64,000 nucleotides of DNA from Ensifer sp. IC3342 (GTDB taxonomy: Bacteria; Pseudomonadota; Alphaproteobacteria; Rhizobiales; Rhizobiaceae). The notes under the pieces were generated by a model. That model saw only the letters and a program-made list of their open reading frames with translations. It was not told the DNA's origin and did no database searches. This document shows, one piece after another, positions 1-8,273 of this stretch; position 1 is the first letter of the stretch; every line of letters begins with the position of its first letter. The translations under genes were made by a program, and so were the position numbers. The stretch lies in assembly GCF_020193655.1 (NCBI RefSeq), contig NZ_JADYVE010000005.1, forward strand, positions 62,001 to 126,000. The letters run 5' to 3'.

Positions 1-395
1 TGCCGCTTTTTAGCGTCATGGCCGGCCGCGGGTTCTCCCACCAGGAAGAGGCTCTCGGCAACGGCGATTGGGCCGTGCTGTTTACCCCGCAAGGACAGGT
101 CGACGACATTCGCATGTCGTCCGGGGACATGGATCTCGACGGATGGCCGGATCCGGCGCGCCAGCTCGATCTGACCGATCTCGATCCGCCGGAGCCGATG
201 GTGCGCATCCTCGCCGCGCTCGAGAAGATGGAAGCCGGCGAAGTGCTTTTCGCCCTGCTCTCGCGCGAGCCGCTGTTTCTCTATCCGGAACTTGCGAAGC
301 GCGGTCATCGCTGGGCAGGAAACTTCGATGTGACCGGTGAGGTCTATCGCATCCTCATTCGCGCCGGAAAGCCAGGTCATCATGTCGGCGCCTGA
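1..395 (+). CDS. DUF2249 domain protein (probably 5'-truncated by the window edge)
   Basis: The reading frame is open to the left edge. The first ATG is at 18 and has no visible ribosome binding site, so the real start probably lies outside the window. The last ~75 residues (LDLTDLDPPEPM ... TGEVYRILIRAG) have the look of DUF2249, a small domain found in denitrification and NO-response clusters, often beside NnrS and hemerythrin-like proteins. No biochemical role is established for this domain. The end overlaps the next gene by 14 bp, so the two are probably co-transcribed. Family call from motif memory, moderate confidence; the function within the nir module is inference. Confidence 0.6.
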   Translation, partial: PLFSVMAGRGFSHQEEALGNGDWAVLFTPQGQVDDIRMSSGDMDLDGWPDPARQLDLTDLDPPEPMVRILAALEKMEAGEVLFALLSREPLFLYPELAKRGHRWAGNFDVTGEVYRILIRAGKPGHHVGA

Positions 396-702
396 TTGCG
401 AGGAACTGCCTGATACGGAGGAGCTGGTGGAGCGCATCCGCGACGCACTGCGGATCGTCATCGATCCGGAACTGGGATCGAACGTCGTCGATCTCGGTTT
501 GATCTATGACATCGAGGTGCTGGAAGGCGGCGTCGTGCGCATCACCATGACGACGACCGTCAAGGGCTGCCCGGCGACGGCCTTCCTCAAGGAGGCCGTG
601 CAGAACTGCGTCTGGTATGTCCCCGGCGTCGAATATGCCGAGGTGCGGCTGACCTACGAGCCGCCCTGGACGCCGGACAGGATGGCCACGGCTACTGCCT
701 GA
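382..702 (+). CDS. MIP18/DUF59 family Fe-S cluster assembly-type protein
   Basis: A 106-residue protein of the DUF59/MIP18 (SufT/PaaD-like) family. The diagnostic stretch is IRDALRIVIDPELGSNVVDL, followed by MTTTVKGCPATAFLKEAV, which contains the usual conserved Cys in a small turn. Relatives help mature or deliver iron-sulfur clusters. The ATG at 382 is chosen over an upstream in-frame codon at 337 because it gives the usual family length. It overlaps the DUF2249 gene by 14 bp, and both lie in a nitrite/NO-reduction neighbourhood. A role in repairing or building Fe-S proteins during NO stress would fit but is inferred only from position. Confidence 0.8.
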   Translation: MSAPDCEELPDTEELVERIRDALRIVIDPELGSNVVDLGLIYDIEVLEGGVVRITMTTTVKGCPATAFLKEAVQNCVWYVPGVEYAEVRLTYEPPWTPDRMATATA

Positions 703-749
703 TTTTCCTATATCGGAATCGATGTAAGGAAACATGCAGTGGCCGCCAA

Positions 750-764
750 CACTTCATCGAAGTG
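750..764. terminator. Short hairpin between convergent genes
   Basis: CACTTC and GAAGTG form 6-bp arms around a 3-nt loop in the 73-bp gap between the DUF59 gene and the convergent metalloprotease gene. No U-tract follows on either strand, so a terminator role is tentative. Confidence 0.25.
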
Positions 765-775
765 GGCAAACCGGC

Positions 776-2257
776 TTAGAGAACGAAGTAACCCTTCTGC
801 ATGGCAATGGCATCATCGAGGTGAATGGCGAAATCCGCCTTCCTGTCGCCGTTGACGTCGCCATAAATATAGGTGTCGGACGCCGTGCGATCATAGCGCA
901 GCTCGCCTTTGCCGCCGGAAAAAGCGGCTGTTCCAACGAAGACGAATGCCTGGTTCCCCGTCGCCGCCGTGTTGGCGTCGATCGCTGAAAGGTCGATCCT
1001 GTCCGATTGCGAGGCGACGAAATCGTAGATCGTGTCGCGGCCGGTGGTGGCGACGGTCGTTTCCGCGAGCGACTTGAAGAGAAACTTGTCGGCTCCAGTT
1101 CCGCCGGTCAGCCTGTCCGCTCCGGCGCCGCCATAAAGACTGTCATTGCCGACGCCGCCGTCGAGCAAGTCGTTGCCGCGATCGCCGCTCAGCACGTCGT
1201 TGCCGGCGTAACCGCGTAGCGTGTTGGCGGCCTGATTGCCGGTGATCGAATCGCTCGCCGATCCGCCCAGTACGTTTTCGATCAGCGAGCGCGTGTCGCC
1301 ATGATAAAGCAGGGCATTGAAGATATTGCCGCGCGCGAAGCCGTCGTTCGGGCCGCCGCCGAGATAGGCAAGCTGGTCGGCGCTGAAGGTCGAGGCCTGC
1401 CCGGGACGCAAATCGATCTTGAGCCCGGTTTTGTAGGCCGAGAGATCGTAAGTATCATTGCCGCCGCCATCCCAGACTGTGGCGAAAATCCGGTTGGCGC
1501 CTGGGGCGATGGCGGTTGCGCCGTTGACCAGCGTGGCGCCGCTGTCCGGTGTCCATTTGTAGACGGTGTTACCGCTGTTGGTCGTGAAGTCGGCGCCGTA
1601 CATCTCCTGCAGCGCGGCGATGTCGGCCATCATGAAGGTTTGCGGAGCGCCGAAGCGCTCGTACCAGTAGGCATTGCCGGAGCCGATGAAGCCGCTGTAG
1701 GTCATCACCGAAAATTCGATCGAATTGTATTGCGCAGGCAGCGCCCCGAAGTCGTCGGCCTCATGCCCGTGCGACAGGCCAAGCGCGTGTCCAAGCTCGT
1801 GAAGCAGCGTATGCCAGGCGTAGTTTCCGGCGACCGGCGTGCGGTAGTCGTTGACGGTGCCGGCATAGCGGGTGCCGAACCAGACGTCGCCGGCTTCAGC
1901 ATTTGTACCCGGGTAATAGGCGTAGGCCGTCTGCGGCACGCTCGACTGCGCAAATCGGACTGTCGCGGTGTTGGCGCTGCCGAGGGCGAAGCTGGCGTTG
2001 GTGAAGCCTTCGACCGAGAAGCCGTCATTGGCGGCGGAACCGAAGGATTGCTCCATGGCGAACAGCGCGGCGTTTTTCTGAGCGGCCGATACGGCAGCAA
2101 AGCCGCTGTTCTTTTCCCCGCTGTAGCTGTAGCTGCCGGCGGCTGTGGGAAAGGCATAGGTGATCGTGCCGTTCCAGGCGATATTCGAGAGGACCCCGTC
2201 AATCAGGCCGTTCCCGGTCGGCTTCACAATTTTGATGGATTTGCCCGTTCCGCTCAT
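776..2257 (-). CDS. Secreted serralysin/matrixin-like zinc metalloprotease with RTX repeats
   Basis: A 493-residue protein with the metzincin motif HELGHALGLSHG at about residues 153-164 and a Met-turn (SVMTY) about 30 residues later. A run of glycine/aspartate nonapeptides (GNDVLSGDRGNDLLDGG and neighbours, about 335-395) follows, typical of calcium-binding RTX proteins. There is no Sec signal; the C-terminal ~100 residues (TIYDFVASQSDRIDLSAID ...) resemble the peptidase M10 serralysin C-terminal domain, which serves type I secretion. The start at 2257 has a GGGA at 7 nt and is preferred over 2305. No type I exporter genes are nearby. It is convergent with the DUF59 gene and divergent from the small exported protein at 2368. 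Confidence 0.85.
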   Translation of the reverse strand: MSGTGKSIKIVKPTGNGLIDGVLSNIAWNGTITYAFPTAAGSYSYSGEKNSGFAAVSAAQKNAALFAMEQSFGSAANDGFSVEGFTNASFALGSANTATVRFAQSSVPQTAYAYYPGTNAEAGDVWFGTRYAGTVNDYRTPVAGNYAWHTLLHELGHALGLSHGHEADDFGALPAQYNSIEFSVMTYSGFIGSGNAYWYERFGAPQTFMMADIAALQEMYGADFTTNSGNTVYKWTPDSGATLVNGATAIAPGANRIFATVWDGGGNDTYDLSAYKTGLKIDLRPGQASTFSADQLAYLGGGPNDGFARGNIFNALLYHGDTRSLIENVLGGSASDSITGNQAANTLRGYAGNDVLSGDRGNDLLDGGVGNDSLYGGAGADRLTGGTGADKFLFKSLAETTVATTGRDTIYDFVASQSDRIDLSAIDANTAATGNQAFVFVGTAAFSGGKGELRYDRTASDTYIYGDVNGDRKADFAIHLDDAIAMQKGYFVL

Positions 2258-2367
2258 GCAAATTCCCGATCTTGACGTGCTGGCGCCTACTCGCGTCCGG
2301 GACAATAGCCGCCGCGAGATACGATTCTCATAAGCGGATCGTTAAAATTGGAGACGTTTTTGTGGCC

Positions 2368-2619
2368 ATGCATGGAATATTGAAATCGGTCGGATTCGCC
2401 ATCCTCGTGATGGGCCTGTCGACCACTGTGCAAGGCGCAACGAAAATAGGCGGGGTAGAGATGCAGAAGCCTCCGGATCCTGAAGTTGCCGTCAGGTCGG
2501 AGTTCGAACGGGTGAAGGCGAAGAACACGGTCGAGGCCTATGAACGCTTCATCCGCCGCCACCCGGACCACGCCCTGGCCGAGGAAGCGCGCAAGGCGCT
2601 GTTGCGACTGAAGCAATAG
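2368..2619 (+). CDS. Small exported protein with a TPR-like segment
   Basis: An 83-residue protein. Residues 1-24 form a Sec-type signal peptide (MHGILKSVGFAILVMGLSTT, ending VQGA). The mature part contains EAYERFIRRHPDHALAEEARKALLRL, which reads like one tetratricopeptide helix pair as found in caspase-like or outer-membrane-assembly proteins. The ATG at 2368 is chosen because it starts the signal peptide; a longer frame exists from 2272. It is divergent from the RTX protease and ends just before a strong hairpin. The function is unknown. Confidence 0.6.
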   Translation: MHGILKSVGFAILVMGLSTTVQGATKIGGVEMQKPPDPEVAVRSEFERVKAKNTVEAYERFIRRHPDHALAEEARKALLRLKQ

Positions 2620-2624
2620 ATGGG

Positions 2625-2651
2625 GGCCGGCGGGCGCTGCCGCCGCCGGCC
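2625..2651. terminator. GC-rich hairpin between convergent genes
   Basis: GGCCGGCGG (2625-2633) pairs perfectly with CCGCCGGCC (2643-2651) across a 9-nt loop. It sits between the 3' ends of the small exported protein gene and nnrS, where a bidirectional terminator would be expected. No U-tract is evident. Confidence 0.5.
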
Positions 2652-2686
2652 AGAACTACGAAGTTCGACGGAGCTACGAGCGGATC

Positions 2687-3910
2687 TCAGCCCGCGTCGC
2701 GTGGCGAGCGGCGGTTGCGCACCAGCATCGGTCCATATTCCAGGCAGAACAGCGTGAATGCGCCTATCCACAAGGCGCCCGATGCGGCGGCGAGCACGTG
2801 GTAATGGGACGGCACGATTTCCGCGAAAGGCCGCACCAGCGCCGCCCCGATGATCGCCACGTAGGATGCGCTGGTGATGGGCGACGCGGTCAACGGCCGG
2901 CCAGTGTGCCCCCGGCTTGCGCGGGTCATCACCGCCAGCATCATGCATGCCATGACGCCGACGGTCAGGATGTGCATCACCGGATATTCCCCGAGTGCGC
3001 CGAGCGCGCCTGCGGCAATCCCGGCGAATCCCAGCGGCACGAAGGTGTAGGCGACGTGCAGCACGACGAGCAGCCGCTCGCGAAAGGTCGTCCAGCCGCG
3101 CCAGCGAACCAGGCGGGCAATGTGAAGCAAGGATGCGACCGTCGCGATTGCGGCAGTGAACACATGTTCCGGCGCCAGCGCCCAGGAGGCGAGTGCCGCA
3201 ATGCCCGTCAGGATGGCGGCCGTGTCGAAGCGGTTATATGGCGTCGGAAAATCGCTGCGGCCGAACTTGTTCAGCCAGTTGCGCGTGAAGCTCGGCAGAA
3301 TCCGTCCCCCGACGATCATGATCAGCATGACGTAGGCTCCGATCGCGAGCCTTGCCGCGGTATCGACATTGGCGTCCGCGAGCACCGCAACGTGGAAGTG
3401 CACGTTGGCACAGGAGAGAAGCACCAGCCCGCCGATAACCTTCAGGTCCTTCCATTTCCGGCCCGCGATCACTTCACGGGCGCAGATCGCCAGTAGCGTC
3501 GGCAGAAACAGTGCCTCGATGACGGCCGCCAGCATCAGGCCGAGAAAATCCGTCGAGAGCAGTGCCAACCGGCCAGCTAGCCAGAGGCCGAAGAGCCCGG
3601 CGAGCGGCAGGCCGGACACGGGAAGCCTTCCGGTCCAGTTCGGCACCGCGGTCAGAAGAAAGCCCGCAAGCACGGCGGACGAGAAGCCGAACAACATTTC
3701 ATGGGCATGCCAGTGCGCGGCGCCATAGGTCCCGGCGATATCGATGCCCGTGCTCAGTGCCGCGATCCATGCCGCCATCGCGCCGATGGCCCAGAGACCC
3801 GCCCCGAGAAAGAACGGTCTGAAGCCATAGGAGAAGAGAACGGGCCCGGTGGTGGCAAGCCCGCGCGGTATGCCGCCGCGGGGCGGCGATTTGCTGCGCA
3901 TATGAAACAT
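2687..3910 (-). CDS. nnrS: NnrS family integral membrane protein
   Basis: A 407-residue polytopic membrane protein with about 12 hydrophobic segments. Features typical of NnrS (heme- and copper-containing proteins linked to NO tolerance) are FSYGFRPFFLGAG near the N-terminus, the AHWHAHEMLFGF histidine cluster, VPNWTG, a conserved NVHFHVAV, and GGRILPSFTRNWL. The start at 3910 is supported by AGGA about 9 nt upstream; the 98-residue extension from 4204 runs through the promoter region and is rejected. Divergent from nirK, with two NnrR/FNR-type boxes between, the nearer about 72 bp from this start. Confidence 0.92.
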   Translation of the reverse strand: MFHMRSKSPPRGGIPRGLATTGPVLFSYGFRPFFLGAGLWAIGAMAAWIAALSTGIDIAGTYGAAHWHAHEMLFGFSSAVLAGFLLTAVPNWTGRLPVSGLPLAGLFGLWLAGRLALLSTDFLGLMLAAVIEALFLPTLLAICAREVIAGRKWKDLKVIGGLVLLSCANVHFHVAVLADANVDTAARLAIGAYVMLIMIVGGRILPSFTRNWLNKFGRSDFPTPYNRFDTAAILTGIAALASWALAPEHVFTAAIATVASLLHIARLVRWRGWTTFRERLLVVLHVAYTFVPLGFAGIAAGALGALGEYPVMHILTVGVMACMMLAVMTRASRGHTGRPLTASPITSASYVAIIGAALVRPFAEIVPSHYHVLAAASGALWIGAFTLFCLEYGPMLVRNRRSPRDAG

Positions 3911-4271
3911 GTCCGATCCTATCTGCGGGATCCCGACCGATATCGAGATGGCACCGAGTACCACGGGAGCGGGTCCATTCTTTGCGAAAACGCAAGTATT
4001 GGCGCGCTTTGCTAAAACGCAAGTATTGGCGAAGGTGCGACAAAGTGCGCACGCGATTTTTCCAAAATACGCAAAGCGGCAAGAAACGTTTGTTCCAAGA
4101 CAAAGATGCCGATTGGATCTGGTTCTACTTGGAATACGAACGCTGAAAGAGCAGCGGTCAAAGCAACGGTGAGCCGGCCGTGGGGGCAATGGCAACCGTA
4201 ACACGTTGAATATCGGCTTGATCTTTCGACAGCCAATCCCGGCGTCGTGACCATGCCCAAGGAGAGCGATG
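3911..4271. other. nnrS-nirK divergent intergenic region
   Basis: This 361-bp gap carries the two regulator boxes at 3982-4022 (see that entry) and no supported gene. The long leader from the boxes to nirK (about 250 bp) is otherwise without a clear hairpin or second box. Short frames across it on either strand read through the boxes and look like chance ORFs. Confidence 0.6.
3982..4022. promoter_or_regulatory. Tandem NnrR/FNR-type boxes
   Basis: TTGCGAAAACGCAA at 3982-3995 is a perfect inverted repeat of the NnrR/DNR type. TTGCTAAAACGCAA at 4009-4022 is the same with one change. Each box is followed by GTATTGGCG, so the unit is a 23-bp direct repeat with a 27-bp period. They lie between divergent nnrS and nirK. 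With the usual -41.5 placement the left box would give an nnrS transcript with a leader of a few tens of nt, and the right box a nirK leader of about 210 nt. NnrR is encoded at 6535. Binding is inferred from the motif. Confidence 0.75.
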
Positions 4272-5405
4272 ATGAGTGAACAGCTTCAGATGACTCGCAG
4301 GACGGTTCTCGCCGGCGCGGCTTTCGCAGGCGCCTTGACGCCACTCTTGCAGACCGCGACGGCGCAGGCGGCGCCCGCAGCCGCGGCAGCCACTCCGCCG
4401 GTCGATATCTCGACCTTGCCGCGCGTGAAGGTGGACCTCGTTACTCCGCCATTCGTCCATGCTCATGACCAGGTGGCCAAGACCGGCCCCCGCATCGTCG
4501 AATTCACGATGACCATTCAGGAAAAGAAGCTCGTGATCGACGGCGACGGAACGGAGATCAATGCCATGACCTTCAATGGCTCGGTGCCGGGGCCGCTGAT
4601 GGTCGTGCACGAGGGCGATTATGTCGAACTCACGCTGATCAACCCGGACACCAACACTCTGTTGCACAATATCGACTTTCACGCCGCCACCGGTGCGCTC
4701 GGCGGTGGCGGCCTGACGAAGGTCAATCCCGGCGAGGAGGCAGTTCTGCGCTTCAAGGCAACCAAGTCGGGCGTGTTCGTCTACCATTGCGCGCCGGAAG
4801 GCATGGTTCCCTGGCACGTCACCTCGGGCATGAACGGCGCAATCATGGTGTTGCCGCGCGACGGCCTAAAGGACGAAAAGGGCCAGCCGCTCACCTATGA
4901 TCGCGTCTACTATGTCGGCGAGCAGGACTTCTATGTGCCGCGCGACGAGGCCGGCAATTACAAGAAGTATGAAACTCCCGGCGATGCCTACGAGGACACG
5001 GTCAAGGCCATGCGCACGCTGACCCCGACGCACGTCGTCTTCAACGGTGCGGTCGGGGCGCTTACCGGCGAGAACGCGCTGACCGCCGCCGTCGGCGAAA
5101 AGGTGCTGATCATCCATTCGCAGGCGAACCGCGATACGCGGCCGCACCTGATCGGCGGGCATGGTGACTATGTCTGGGCGACCGGCAAGTTCCGCAATCC
5201 GCCCGAGCTCGACCAAGAGACATGGCTCATCCCCGGTGGCACGGCGGGCGCGGCCTTCTACACATTCCGGCAGCCAGGCATCTATGCCTATGTCAACCAC
5301 AATCTGATCGAAGCGTTCGAACTCGGCGCGGCCGGCCATTTCAAGGTCACCGGCGAATGGGACGACGATCTGATGACGTCGGTGGTCAAGCCGGCATCGA
5401 TGTAA
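4272..5405 (+). CDS. nirK: Copper-containing nitrite reductase (NO-forming)
   Basis: Reduces nitrite to nitric oxide in the periplasm. A Tat signal ([11 protein letters not shown]) precedes the Ala-rich cleavage region. Numbering from the ATG at 4269, copper ligands are all visible: type 1 H133, C174, H183 and M188 ([18 protein letters not shown]), and type 2 H138, H173 and H344 ([17 protein letters not shown]). The presumed catalytic Asp136 and His293 are present. Two ATGs are adjacent (4269, 4272); GGAGA at 4261 fits the second better. Followed by nirV and nnrR, and preceded by NnrR-type boxes. Length and motifs are normal for the two-domain NirK class. Confidence 0.97.
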   Translation: MSEQLQMTRRTVLAGAAFAGALTPLLQTATAQAAPAAAAATPPVDISTLPRVKVDLVTPPFVHAHDQVAKTGPRIVEFTMTIQEKKLVIDGDGTEINAMTFNGSVPGPLMVVHEGDYVELTLINPDTNTLLHNIDFHAATGALGGGGLTKVNPGEEAVLRFKATKSGVFVYHCAPEGMVPWHVTSGMNGAIMVLPRDGLKDEKGQPLTYDRVYYVGEQDFYVPRDEAGNYKKYETPGDAYEDTVKAMRTLTPTHVVFNGAVGALTGENALTAAVGEKVLIIHSQANRDTRPHLIGGHGDYVWATGKFRNPPELDQETWLIPGGTAGAAFYTFRQPGIYAYVNHNLIEAFELGAAGHFKVTGEWDDDLMTSVVKPASM

Positions 5406-5488
5406 GTTGATACTTACGAAGCGCCGCCGCGGGGGCATCAAGCGTCCTCGCGTCGGCCGCGACAAATGTCCCATCCGGAAACCAAGCC

Positions 5489-6403
5489 ATGAGCGAGAAG
5501 AACCGGGAAACTTCGCCGTCGATCTTGTCGCTGACCGTGCCGGCGGCCCTGCTCGTCGCGCTCGGCGTGACACTGTCGGCGAAACTCGGCCTGTTCGATC
5601 CGGTGGGGCCGGTCTCTGGCCTTGCGATCAAAGGGCCGGAGACCGTCGTCATAGAACCGCGACAGATGCGCTATCGCGCCGAAGGGCACTTCCTGAAAAG
5701 GGGTTTGGCCGTTGACGCGCCTCTGGTCGATGCTGCGCTCAGGGCGCCGTTTGCGATCACCAAGTACCAGGTGAGCCGCGGTGAATATCGCCGTTGCGTC
5801 GAGGATGGCGCCTGCGAGGCGCCGGAGGCCGGGGACGGCGGCGAGGACGTGCCGGTCACTGGCGTCAACTACAGCGACGCAGAGAACTACGCCAAGTGGC
5901 TTACAGCGCAGACAGGAGAGGTCTGGCGACTTCCGACCGACGAGCAATGGGCCTTCGCCGCCGGCAGCAAATTTCCCGACGATGCGCTGGGGATCGACGC
6001 CGAAAGCGATAATCCGGCGCTCCGCTGGCTCGCCGACTACGAGCGTGAGGCAAGCCGCCAGAAGTCGCCCGATCCGCGGCCTCAGCCGCGCGGTACATTT
6101 GGCGAGAACGAATATGGCGTGGCGGATGTCGGCGGCAACGTCTGGGAATGGACCAGGACCTGCCATCGCCGTGTGGCGATCGGTGATCGCGGCGAGGTGC
6201 TGAAGGAACAGCCGGCCTGCGGCATCTATGTGGTCGATGGCAAGCACCGCGCGTCGATGAGTTTCTTCGTGCGCGAGCCGAAGAGCGGCGGCTGCGCCGT
6301 CGGCGTTCCGCCAGACAATCTCGGCTTCCGCCTGGTGCGCGACGATCGCTGGTACGCCCGTTTGCTCTATGCCTTCGAACGGCGTCGCGAGGGTGCGGTA
6401 TGA
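5489..6403 (+). CDS. nirV: NirV, SUMF1/FGE-fold protein of the nirK operon
   Basis: A 304-residue protein with an N-terminal membrane anchor or signal (about residues 11-32) and a formylglycine-generating-enzyme-like domain (about 48-295; WRLPTDEQWAFAAG, YGVADVGGNVWEWTRTC, LGFRLVRDD). The paired C-terminal cysteines that make FGE catalytic are not present in the expected C-x4-C arrangement, so formylglycine synthesis is unlikely. NirV accompanies nirK in many denitrifiers, and its exact role is unresolved. It starts 83 bp after nirK, and its stop codon overlaps an in-frame ATG (6400) of the nnrR frame. Confidence 0.9.
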   Translation: MSEKNRETSPSILSLTVPAALLVALGVTLSAKLGLFDPVGPVSGLAIKGPETVVIEPRQMRYRAEGHFLKRGLAVDAPLVDAALRAPFAITKYQVSRGEYRRCVEDGACEAPEAGDGGEDVPVTGVNYSDAENYAKWLTAQTGEVWRLPTDEQWAFAAGSKFPDDALGIDAESDNPALRWLADYEREASRQKSPDPRPQPRGTFGENEYGVADVGGNVWEWTRTCHRRVAIGDRGEVLKEQPACGIYVVDGKHRASMSFFVREPKSGGCAVGVPPDNLGFRLVRDDRWYARLLYAFERRREGAV

Positions 6404-6534
6404 CAGCGCACATGCCGTCCGGGCCGGCCGTTGAGGCCTGCGCGGACGACAAGGACGCGGGTCAGTCCTTTCTTGCTCCGGTGCTGTATGGTATAGCAGC
6501 CGCCATATCGGAACGGCAGAAGACAAGGAACGAC

Positions 6535-7236
6535 GTGGCCGCGCTCGACCGTACACTCGTAAAATCACTCCCATTGTTTCAGAAGATGAGCGACCAGGAG
6601 CTCGATCAGTTGCTGGCGCACGCGACCGTCCGGCGTGTCCCGCAAAACGAGGCGGTGTTCGAGCAGGGAGGTACGGCGGATTTCTTCTACCTGCTGCTGC
6701 ATGGACGCCTGAAGGTGACCCAGGTCACGCGGGACGGTCAGCAGATCATCGTTCGTGTCGTCAATCCCGGCGATCTCTTCGGCTTTGCCCGTGCGCTTCA
6801 GCGCAACGATTATCCCGGAACCGCGACGTCGGCGACCGAAAGCCTGGTGCTCGCCTGGCCGACGGAGCTCTGGAGCGTCTTCGTCGAGATGAACCCGCAT
6901 CTTGCTGTCAACGCCATGCATACGATCGGCCAACGGCTGGACGAGGCACATACTCGGATCCGGGAAATGTCGACCGAGGAAGTCGAGCGGCGCGTCGCGC
7001 ATGCGGTGCTGCGGCTCGCCGAAAAGGCCGGCCGCCGGGAGGAGAGCGGGGTCCGCATCGATTTTCCGATCTCCCGGCAGGATATCGCCGAAATGACCGG
7101 CACGACGCTGCATACCGTCTCGCGAATCTTGAGCGCCTGGGAAGGACGGGGTCTCGTCCAAGGCGGCAGGCAGAAACTCGTCCTGTGCGACATCGCCGGC
7201 CTCAAGCGTTTGGCCGAACAGGTTGAAGAACGATAA
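6535..7236 (+). CDS. nnrR: Crp/Fnr-family regulator NnrR
   Basis: A 233-residue regulator with a cyclic-nucleotide-binding-type sensor domain (about 10-130), dimer helix, and a C-terminal HTH in which HTVSRILSAWEGRG is the recognition segment. It lacks the FNR cysteine cluster, as expected for the NnrR/DNR group, which activates nirK, nor and nnrS in response to NO. Start choice: GTG at 6535 has AAGGAA 4 nt upstream and gives the normal family length. An in-frame ATG at 6400 overlaps the nirV stop (ATGA) and would add 45 residues of no recognised homology. Its likely targets are the boxes at 3982-4022. Confidence 0.88.
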   Translation: MAALDRTLVKSLPLFQKMSDQELDQLLAHATVRRVPQNEAVFEQGGTADFFYLLLHGRLKVTQVTRDGQQIIVRVVNPGDLFGFARALQRNDYPGTATSATESLVLAWPTELWSVFVEMNPHLAVNAMHTIGQRLDEAHTRIREMSTEEVERRVAHAVLRLAEKAGRREESGVRIDFPISRQDIAEMTGTTLHTVSRILSAWEGRGLVQGGRQKLVLCDIAGLKRLAEQVEER

Positions 7237-7293
7237 GCTTTACGGAATCGATGCCGGGATGCGTTCGATTGGCTTAGCCACAAACGTCTTCCT

Positions 7294-8103
7294 TCAGCTC
7301 GACGGCTTGCTTGCCCGGATCGCGTAGCGGTGCTGGCTCTTGCGCGCGAGCGCCTTGAAAAAATTCCAGTTTCTCGCCTGCGTCCGATGGATTTCGCTGA
7401 GATCCATGTCGATCTTAACGTCGACGAATCCGGCCTTGCGCAGGAGGTCGGCCACCTCTTCGGCGCGCGCGCCTTGCGAGAAGTGAACACGGGAGAGGAT
7501 GCTCCGGTGGGTCTCCATCATCTCGCGCGATCCGGATGGCGTGTCCGCCTTGAGAAGCCCGGCGCGCTGGCCCCAGGCGCTGAGTTCTGAGAACAGCCGC
7601 TCCAGCGCATTCGTGTTGACGAAGTCACCGTCGACGATCAGCAGCCTGCCGCCCGGTTTCAAGACGCGCAGCCATTCCGCAAAGGCTGCAGACGGATCGA
7701 CCAGCGTCCAGACCAGATGCCGGTTCACGACGGCGTCGTAGTGCTCATTCGGTTCCATCGTGTTTTCGGCGTCGCCCATGCGGAACGAAATCTTGCGCCG
7801 ACGCTCGCGCGCCTTGTTGCGCGCGCGCTCGAGCATGGGTTCGGCCCAGTCGAGGCCGGTCACCCGGAAGCCGAGGTCGTCGAGCAGGTGCGAGACGACG
7901 CCGGTGCCGCTCGCGAGATCCAGCGCCATGCGGCCTTCGCCCTCGCCGAGATGGCGCCGGATCAGCCGGTGCCACGCCGCGCGCTCTTCCTCGGAGAAAA
8001 TCTCGTGCCCGGGGGAGAGGTCGAAGGTTGCCGCACGCTCGGACCAATAGGCCTTGATTTCGTCGCGAAGACTATAGTTCCGCCGCTCTGCCACGTCGCT
8101 CAT
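7294..8103 (-). CDS. SAM-dependent class I methyltransferase
   Basis: A 269-residue methyltransferase of the UbiE/Methyltransf_11-25 type. Motif I is LDLASGTG (about residues 61-68), followed by VTGLDWAEPML (acidic motif II), GDAENTMEP, and the post-motif LRVLKPGGRLLIVDGDF. The substrate cannot be read from the sequence. The ATG at 8103 is chosen for its AGG at the right spacing; an upstream extension to 8274 would cover the divergent promoter. It is divergent from the iron-type ABC operon with the iron-box match in the shared region, which suggests co-regulation and perhaps modification of the imported ligand. Confidence 0.85.
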   Translation of the reverse strand: MSDVAERRNYSLRDEIKAYWSERAATFDLSPGHEIFSEEERAAWHRLIRRHLGEGEGRMALDLASGTGVVSHLLDDLGFRVTGLDWAEPMLERARNKARERRRKISFRMGDAENTMEPNEHYDAVVNRHLVWTLVDPSAAFAEWLRVLKPGGRLLIVDGDFVNTNALERLFSELSAWGQRAGLLKADTPSGSREMMETHRSILSRVHFSQGARAEEVADLLRKAGFVDVKIDMDLSEIHRTQARNWNFFKALARKSQHRYAIRASKPSS

Positions 8104-8215
8104 ATCGACCTCGTCCGCATTGCCCACCTTATTCTGTGCATGTCGTTGCCCCCGAAACCGCTGCACACTTTCGGGCGACATGCGGCGGTTTGGAAGCGTT
8201 CTAAAAGATAAATGT

Positions 8216-8230
8216 TGACGGATAAAGTCA
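8216..8230. promoter_or_regulatory. RirA-type iron-responsive operator match (TGA-N9-TCA)
   Basis: TGACGGATAAAGTCA fits the iron-responsive operator consensus of the rhizobial Fe-S regulator RirA. It lies 44 bp before the first binding-protein gene, partly overlapping a TTGACG -35-like word at 8215, where a bound repressor would block transcription. The consensus is short and occurs by chance, so the placement in front of an iron-type importer is the main support. Confidence 0.5.
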
Positions 8231-8273
8231 TGAAATATTAGATCGCCCCAATTTTTCAGCGGAGCGAAGAACA

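Noticed and set aside
1301-2275. 324-codon plus-strand frame antisense to the RTX protease
   Set aside because: It is the reverse of a glycine/aspartate-rich coding region and shows no family pattern; the protease motifs are decisive for the other strand.
3911-4204. 98-residue N-terminal extension of nnrS
   Set aside because: It runs through the two NnrR boxes and has no membrane or family pattern; AGGA before 3910 marks the start.
5489-6403. NirV as an active formylglycine-generating enzyme
   Set aside because: The C-terminal catalytic Cys pair seen in the FGE at 51787 is not present in the same arrangement.
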